From Candidatus Falkowiibacteriota bacterium (GTDB taxonomy: Bacteria; Patescibacteriota; Patescibacteriia; Patescibacteriales; UBA12465): a stretch of DNA of 50,282 nucleotides. The notes beneath the pieces were generated by a model, which ran no database searches, had not been told where the DNA came from, and saw nothing but the letters and a program-made list of their open reading frames with translations. The stretch spans positions 1 through 50,282 of the forward strand of contig VFKX01000005.1 of NCBI GenBank assembly GCA_009885285.1, given 5' to 3'. Shown piece after piece: positions 47,039 to 50,282 of this stretch. The stretch's first letter is position 1. Each line of letters begins with the position of its first letter. The translations under genes and the position numbers were made by a program.

Positions 47039-47383
47039 TTATTGATGGCCGCCGACTTGCTGATGCTCTCGGATTTCCGCCACCTTGAGCTTGATCTGAG
47101 CATTGGTAATCTGCTGCGGATTCTGCAGGCGAACCTCTAGCTCCTTTTCGATCTCGTCTTCATTATTTACGCCTTCGGCCGCAATATCCTGCCTAATAGA
47201 TTCTTTAATGGCATCCAACTCTTTCGCATCGCGAGATTTTAAAAATTCCTGAGCTGTCTCAGCCTTGATTTCTTCCAGATGCTTGTCGTAGTCATGTGAT
47301 TTTTCGGAAGACTTAGTGTTAAATTCGGCAGCGGCCTGCTCTGCTTCAGCAGAGAAACTCTGCAAATGATTTTCTAGATTCAT
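47039..47383 (-). CDS. Hydrophilic coiled-coil protein of unknown function
   Basis: 114 residues, rich in Glu, Gln, Lys and Ala with no cysteine and no hydrophobic span. Most of it (about 5-100) should form long helices or a coiled coil (FSAEAEQAAAEFNTKS, DKHLEEIKAETAQEF, IEKELEVRLQ). The C-terminus is polar (REHQQVGGHQ). No family recognised. It starts the operon with the patatin and PLD genes. Confidence 0.65.
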   Translation of the reverse strand: MNLENHLQSFSAEAEQAAAEFNTKSSEKSHDYDKHLEEIKAETAQEFLKSRDAKELDAIKESIRQDIAAEGVNNEDEIEKELEVRLQNPQQITNAQIKLKVAEIREHQQVGGHQ

Positions 47384-47440
47384 ATGTTTAATAAGATTAC
47401 TATTGAATTCAAGTACATATTACCATATCTACAATAATCA

Positions 47441-47581
47441 TCATACTGATAAGTTTTGTTGTTTAACTAGTAATTCAATCATCGGCCGGGCAATCGGAGA
47501 TATATCAATATCATTGAGTTTATCAAGGTCAATAAACGCGGCACCGAGATGAAAGCGTTGACCGCCAGCAAGATTATTCAT
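47441..47581 (-). CDS. Possible small protein of 46 residues
   Basis: ATG at 47581 and TGA at 47441. The translation (MNNLAGGQRFHLGAAFIDLD, then DISPIARPMIELLVKQ) looks protein-like, with balanced composition and a helical C-terminus. No Shine-Dalgarno; a TATGAT box lies about 11 bases upstream, as at other starts here. It could also be a fragment of a decayed gene. Family unknown. Confidence 0.4.
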   Translation of the reverse strand: MNNLAGGQRFHLGAAFIDLDKLNDIDISPIARPMIELLVKQQNLSV

Positions 47582-47615
47582 AATTACAAGTTATCATAAA
47601 TATTGCCGAAAAACA

Positions 47616-47641
47616 AAAACTCCGGCCATTACCAGAGTTTT
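47616..47641 (-). terminator. Hairpin terminator next to repeat copy 1
   Basis: A 10-bp stem, AAAACTCTGG / CCGGAGTTTT on the minus strand (one G-U), followed by TGTTTTT. It is the second terminator in series after the small membrane-protein operon. Confidence 0.6.
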
Positions 47642-47644
47642 AAG

Positions 47645-47720
47645 TGTAGTCTTCAGGTCTGAAATTTATCAAAATTTTGATGGGATTATTGGGGAAATTG
47701 AGAAGTGGGCGGAAGTTTTA
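47645..47720 (+). repeat. 76-bp direct repeat, copy 1
   Basis: Aligns without gaps to 49493-49568 with 67 of 76 bases identical. Read on the plus strand both copies give a similar peptide, here SEIYQNFDGIIGEIEKWAEV ending in a stop a few codons later. It lies in an intergenic region between terminators. Confidence 0.85.
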
Positions 47721-47746
47721 GGCTAAATAAAAAATAATTAAAAAAG

Positions 47747-47773
47747 AACCCTCATCTTTTTTAGATGAGGGTT
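47747..47773 (-). terminator. Terminator of the two-membrane-protein operon
   Basis: An 11-bp perfect stem, AACCCTCATCT / AGATGAGGGTT, with loop of five. T tract (CTTTTTTAATT) on the minus strand, about 74 bases after the stop at 47847. Confidence 0.85.
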
Positions 47774-47846
47774 AAGTGGTTTAAATGAGATGTTAGTTAT
47801 TCTTAGAAACAAATATCCAACCCGTGAGACAGAACCAGATAAGGTG

Positions 47847-48113
47847 TCATACTTTAAATGAATATCCCAGGATTGTTAGTGCGGCAAGAAAACAAAAGAA
47901 ATAAGTGAATGGTAATCTTGGCCAACTTTTTAAAGTGGAGTGAAAGTAATCATTTTCTAAAAAAGGAAAAGCTATTAATAGAAATAATCCTAGAACTTTT
48001 ATTCCCGCTAAAACAACCGAGGTATTATTCCAACTACACTTTTGGTTCTCTGGAATACTAGATTCTAGTTTTAACGTACGTCTTATTAAGTAGGGGGCCT
48101 TATTTATATCCAC
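47847..48113 (-). CDS. Small membrane protein of unknown function (88 residues)
   Basis: An N-terminal polar part of about 30 residues is followed by two hydrophobic spans (VVLAGIKVLGLFLLIAFPFL and FTYFFCFLAALTILGYSFKV). It starts 3 bases after the stop of the other small membrane gene, so the two are translationally coupled and may form a pair. AT-rich. No family recognised. Confidence 0.55.
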   Translation of the reverse strand: MDINKAPYLIRRTLKLESSIPENQKCSWNNTSVVLAGIKVLGLFLLIAFPFLENDYFHSTLKSWPRLPFTYFFCFLAALTILGYSFKV

Positions 48114-48116
48114 ATC

Positions 48117-48404
48117 TTAATCTTCATTCTGTTTATTTTCATCGCTGCTTATATTAAGCCAAAGAACAACAAGGGTCATTGTAATTAGGAGCGCACTAAC
48201 ACTTGCTGGCATTTTTATTAGCGATAATCCAATTCCTAGAATAACAGTTGCGCAAACACATAGCAGATAAAACGTTGCCGAAGTAAAGCTCTTAAAACCA
48301 TTTAAGATTCTAGCGACACCTAGTCGCATAACTCCGATAAAAGATATAATGGCAAGGATTAACCCTATTACAGCAAAAATTATAATTGATTCCACATGTT
48401 CCAT
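48117..48404 (-). CDS. Small three-helix membrane protein of unknown function (95 residues)
   Basis: Three hydrophobic spans (about 7-26, 43-62 and 68-84) and an acidic polar tail (SSDENKQNED). It is the first gene of a two-gene operon, divergent from the TrmB-type regulator, which may control it. A TAGAAT box lies at 48427-48432 on the coding strand, about 22 bases upstream. Low GC compared with the core genes. Confidence 0.6.
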   Translation of the reverse strand: MEHVESIIIFAVIGLILAIISFIGVMRLGVARILNGFKSFTSATFYLLCVCATVILGIGLSLIKMPASVSALLITMTLVVLWLNISSDENKQNED

Positions 48405-48473
48405 TTTTTTGAATTTTTGTGTCCATATTCTAGGACAGTTATTAATTTGTGAATGAACTTATTTATTAATAAC

Positions 48474-48502
48474 TTGATAATAAATCAATTATGTGTTATA
48501 GT
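48474..48502 (+). promoter_or_regulatory. Sigma70 promoter of the TrmB-type regulator
   Basis: TTGATA (48474-48479), 17-base spacer, TATAGT (48497-48502). Confidence 0.75.
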
Positions 48503-48508
48503 AAATAG

Positions 48509-48526
48509 TGTCGACTAACTACGACA
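48509..48526. promoter_or_regulatory. Candidate operator: inverted repeat at the regulator's start site
   Basis: TGTCG-N8-CGACA, starting 6 bases after the -10 box, so it covers the expected transcription start. It lies between the divergent membrane-protein genes and the regulator. Autoregulation is inference. Confidence 0.45.
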
Positions 48527-48547
48527 AATGACTAATAATTTAACCTT

Positions 48548-49378
48548 ATGCTTGATGAGATTTTTGAAAAGTTTGGCTTTAAAAAAGAACACTCTGATGT
48601 TTATTTAACGCTTCTCGAGAGTGGGGTTATATCGGCCGGGAACTTAGCGAAACGTTTAAATATACCAAGAACAACCTTGTACGGATTGTTAAACGATTTG
48701 GCACATGGCGGATTAATTCTTCAAAGCGAAAAAGAAAATATTAAACTATGGCAAGCTGTAAATCCGGAAAATATCAAAACTATTATTAATGAGAAAATAA
48801 ACTCCTTGGAAAATACTAGAAATAATTTTGATAATGTTTTGGAAAAATTAAAAGCATCACAGAAGACTGATTTTATGAGTCCCAAGTTCAATTATTTTGA
48901 GGGAGCGGAAGAAATGAAGACAATGTTAAAAAATGTACTGTTGCATGATAATTTACAAACCGAACTTTGTTGGCCGATTAAAGATATAATAAAGGTTGTC
49001 GGAGAAGAGTTTTTACATGAATTTAACAAAAAAAGGGTCCGCAATAATATCTACATTCGAGTTATTTGGCCAATAGATAAAACTGGGGACATTACTAAAG
49101 ATGTTTTTCTTGCCCCTGGCAAGGAAGTAAAACGAGAAGTAAGAATTGCCCCCGAGGGTGTTGATTTTTCTATGGGCTACTGGGCTTATGGGAACAAAGT
49201 AATATTTATGTCTTCTAAAAAAGAGAATTTTGGTTTTATTGTTGAGAGTAAAGAGCTAAGACAACTTTTAAAAACACAATTTGAAATACTCTGGAATATC
49301 TCGAAACCACTCAAGGAAGACATTGAATCTTCTAAAAAGTTTTTAGATGATATTATTAGGCCAAGATTAATTAAATAA
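48548..49378 (+). CDS. TrmB-family transcriptional regulator
   Basis: 276 residues. An N-terminal winged helix-turn-helix of TrmB type: FGFKKEHSDVYLTLLESGVI, then NLAKRLNIPRTTLYGLLNDL (recognition helix) and a wing ending LWQAVNPENI. A short coiled coil follows (about 80-105). The C-terminal domain (from about residue 115) is an effector or dimer domain with FNYFEGAEEMKTML, of the PLD-like fold seen in this family. TrmB proteins commonly respond to sugars in archaea; the ligand here is unknown. It is divergent from the two small membrane proteins with a candidate operator at its start site. The gene is AT-rich. Confidence 0.88.
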   Translation: MLDEIFEKFGFKKEHSDVYLTLLESGVISAGNLAKRLNIPRTTLYGLLNDLAHGGLILQSEKENIKLWQAVNPENIKTIINEKINSLENTRNNFDNVLEKLKASQKTDFMSPKFNYFEGAEEMKTMLKNVLLHDNLQTELCWPIKDIIKVVGEEFLHEFNKKRVRNNIYIRVIWPIDKTGDITKDVFLAPGKEVKREVRIAPEGVDFSMGYWAYGNKVIFMSSKKENFGFIVESKELRQLLKTQFEILWNISKPLKEDIESSKKFLDDIIRPRLIK

Positions 49379-49386
49379 TAACCTCC

Positions 49387-49433
49387 TCCCCGCACTCAAA
49401 GAGCCAGCGCTTCGATGGCTCTTTTCATGCGGG
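49387..49433 (+). terminator. Composite hairpin after the TrmB-type gene
   Basis: Outer stem CCCCGCA / TGCGGGG (7 bp) and inner stem AAAGAGCCA / TGGCTCTTT (9 bp), separated by a symmetrical 3x3 internal loop, with a 9-base apical loop. It is 9 bases after the stop and followed by TTTCCT, so termination is likely but the tract is short. Confidence 0.6.
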
Positions 49434-49456
49434 GTTTCCTGTCCTAATAAAAAAAT

Positions 49457-49487
49457 AAAAGAACGAGCAGTTAATGATCGTTCTTTT
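49457..49487. terminator. Bidirectional hairpin terminator next to repeat copy 2
   Basis: A 10-bp stem, AAAAGAACGA / TCGTTCTTTT, around an 11-base loop, with T-rich flanks on both strands. It lies between the TrmB-type gene and the convergent UPF0489-like gene. Confidence 0.75.
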
Positions 49488-49492
49488 TTACT

Positions 49493-49568
49493 TGTAGTCT
49501 TAAAGTCTGATATTTCTCAAAATTTTAATGAGATTGTTGGGGAAATTGAGAGGTGGGCGGAAATTTTA
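49493..49568 (+). repeat. 76-bp direct repeat, copy 2
   Basis: 67 of 76 bases match 47645-47720, same orientation. The plus-strand peptide is SDISQNFNEIVGEIERWAEI. Its end overlaps the stop of the opposing UPF0489-like gene by three bases (49566-49568). Confidence 0.85.
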
Positions 49569-50282
49569 AGCACTGATTTCTAGAGGAACCTTTAACTTTA
49601 AGCCAAAAATGTTAGAAAATATTTTTAAAATATCTTCCTGTTCCTTCCAATCGCTTGAAGATGTTGTTAATGAGATAAGAATAAATTTTATTTTATCGGC
49701 TCTGCTTTTGATAGCAGAGAAATATTGATGAATAATTTGTGGTTTATCAATAAAATCAGAAAAATAATCAAAATCAATATTTAACACAATATTATTTTCA
49801 GTTTCTAATATCTTTTCTAAATCAGTTACTCTTTTTCTTTGATAATGTTTAATTTTTGGTATATTTCCATTGAAAAAGCAGTCGTCATTTAGTCCTCCTT
49901 TGTAATAAGTGCTCGTTTCCTGTTTTACAAAAAAATACAATTTTTTATTATCAAAAAAATTATAGAAAATCGCGGGTATTAAATAATTTCCCCAAAGGAA
50001 TGTTTTAAAATCATCTTTATTTTTAATTGCGACAGTATCATTTCTAAATTGTTCTAAATTCTTGTAAAAGTTTAATCCATTATTTTTTATTTTGGTTGCT
50101 AATTCCTCACAATAAGCGGTGCCTGCATCAAAATGATCATCTATGTGGACATAGGTATATTTGCCAAAATCTTTATTTTTTATACCATCTAAAAAACACC
50201 AAAAGGATAGGCGGTGATTATCCATTAAATATATTTTGTCTTTTTGAAAGAAAAATAAAAGATTTTCTTCTTGCGTGTGGTC
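49566..50282 (-). CDS. UPF0489-like protein, 5' end beyond the window
   Basis: The frame is open to the right edge (at least 238 residues). The first internal ATG is at 50225, but the in-frame residues upstream (QEENLLFFFQKDKIYL, followed by MDNHRLSFW) look like an authentic beta strand before the MDNHR motif, so the true start is outside. Features: IYLMDNHRLSFWCFLDG, YVHIDDHFDAG and IVLNIDFDYFSDF, which resemble the conserved His/Asp patterns of UPF0489 (arginase-fold-like, uncharacterised). Possible metal ligands are H and D in HIDDHFD and DFDYF. Very AT-rich with no clear neighbours in view. Confidence 0.65.
   Translation of the reverse strand, partial: DHTQEENLLFFFQKDKIYLMDNHRLSFWCFLDGIKNKDFGKYTYVHIDDHFDAGTAYCEELATKIKNNGLNFYKNLEQFRNDTVAIKNKDDFKTFLWGNYLIPAIFYNFFDNKKLYFFVKQETSTYYKGGLNDDCFFNGNIPKIKHYQRKRVTDLEKILETENNIVLNIDFDYFSDFIDKPQIIHQYFSAIKSRADKIKFILISLTTSSSDWKEQEDILKIFSNIFGLKLKVPLEISA

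Noticed and set aside
47384-50282. CRISPR array or insertion sequence in the repeat-bearing tail
   Set aside because: Only two long, diverged repeat copies nearly 2 kb apart; no short regular repeats, transposase or terminal inverted repeats seen.
1-50282. rRNA or tRNA genes
   Set aside because: All intergenic gaps were scanned by eye; no cloverleaf with a GTTCGA-type T arm and no rRNA-like sequence was recognised.

Overview
The window looks like a chromosomal segment of a Candidate Phyla Radiation (Patescibacteria) bacterium, most likely Parcubacteria-like. The signs are large secreted proteins that begin with a two-helix VirB2/TrbC-type pilin segment, a secreted protein ending in the NCP..DCMP..GCEGIT-type tail, a 200-residue Ndk, a short Rel protein without an ACT domain, translation starts that mostly lack a Shine-Dalgarno sequence, and very tight gene packing. 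The phylum is inferred from gene style only; no rRNA is present.

Layout. 1-8767 (minus): a surface operon of two pilin-headed, Ig/IPT-containing proteins, one with about 125 cysteines, followed by a third secreted protein cut by the window edge. 8885-10351 (plus): bifunctional Rel. 10402-13010 (minus): a small membrane protein, then lepB-hisS-rpsU. 13100-19481 (minus): M16 protease, UvrD-like helicase fused to an Fe-S nuclease, ruvB, queA. 19595-20614 (plus): radC and a small protein whose end overlaps, head to head, an opposing O-antigen-ligase-like gene. 20551-23862 (minus): rmuC, nucleotidyltransferase, ligase. 23984-24520: a secreted protein of unknown function with a consensus promoter and a long hairpin leader. 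24804-29548 (minus): MBL hydrolase, ndk, membrane protein, gyrA, mscL. 29653-31658: ComEC-type MBL protein, an unknown protein with consensus promoter and strong RBS, and a 47-residue histone-like Lys/Val/Ala peptide. 32150-36516 (minus): tyrS-argS-glyS, three aminoacyl-tRNA synthetases in one run. 36605-42528 (plus): membrane protein, a PilB-type protein with two complete ATPase modules in one chain, a translin-like protein, a YfcE-like phosphoesterase and an inositol-monophosphatase-family enzyme. 42582-47383 (minus): a UvrA without the UvrB-binding domain, then a coiled-coil protein, patatin and phospholipase-D-type enzyme. 47384-50282: an AT-richer accessory tail with two small membrane proteins, a TrmB-type regulator, a UPF0489-like protein cut by the window edge, many hairpins, and a 76-bp direct repeat at about 88% identity.

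The first 47 kb is mostly housekeeping: stringent response, translation, DNA repair, topology and type IV pili. The least ordinary parts are the pilin-headed surface operon, the double-ATPase PilB with its translin-like neighbour, the shortened UvrA, three apparently highly expressed unknown or basic proteins (24.5, 30.7 and 31.5 kb), and the repeat-bearing tail. No rRNA, tRNA, CRISPR array or insertion sequence was recognised.
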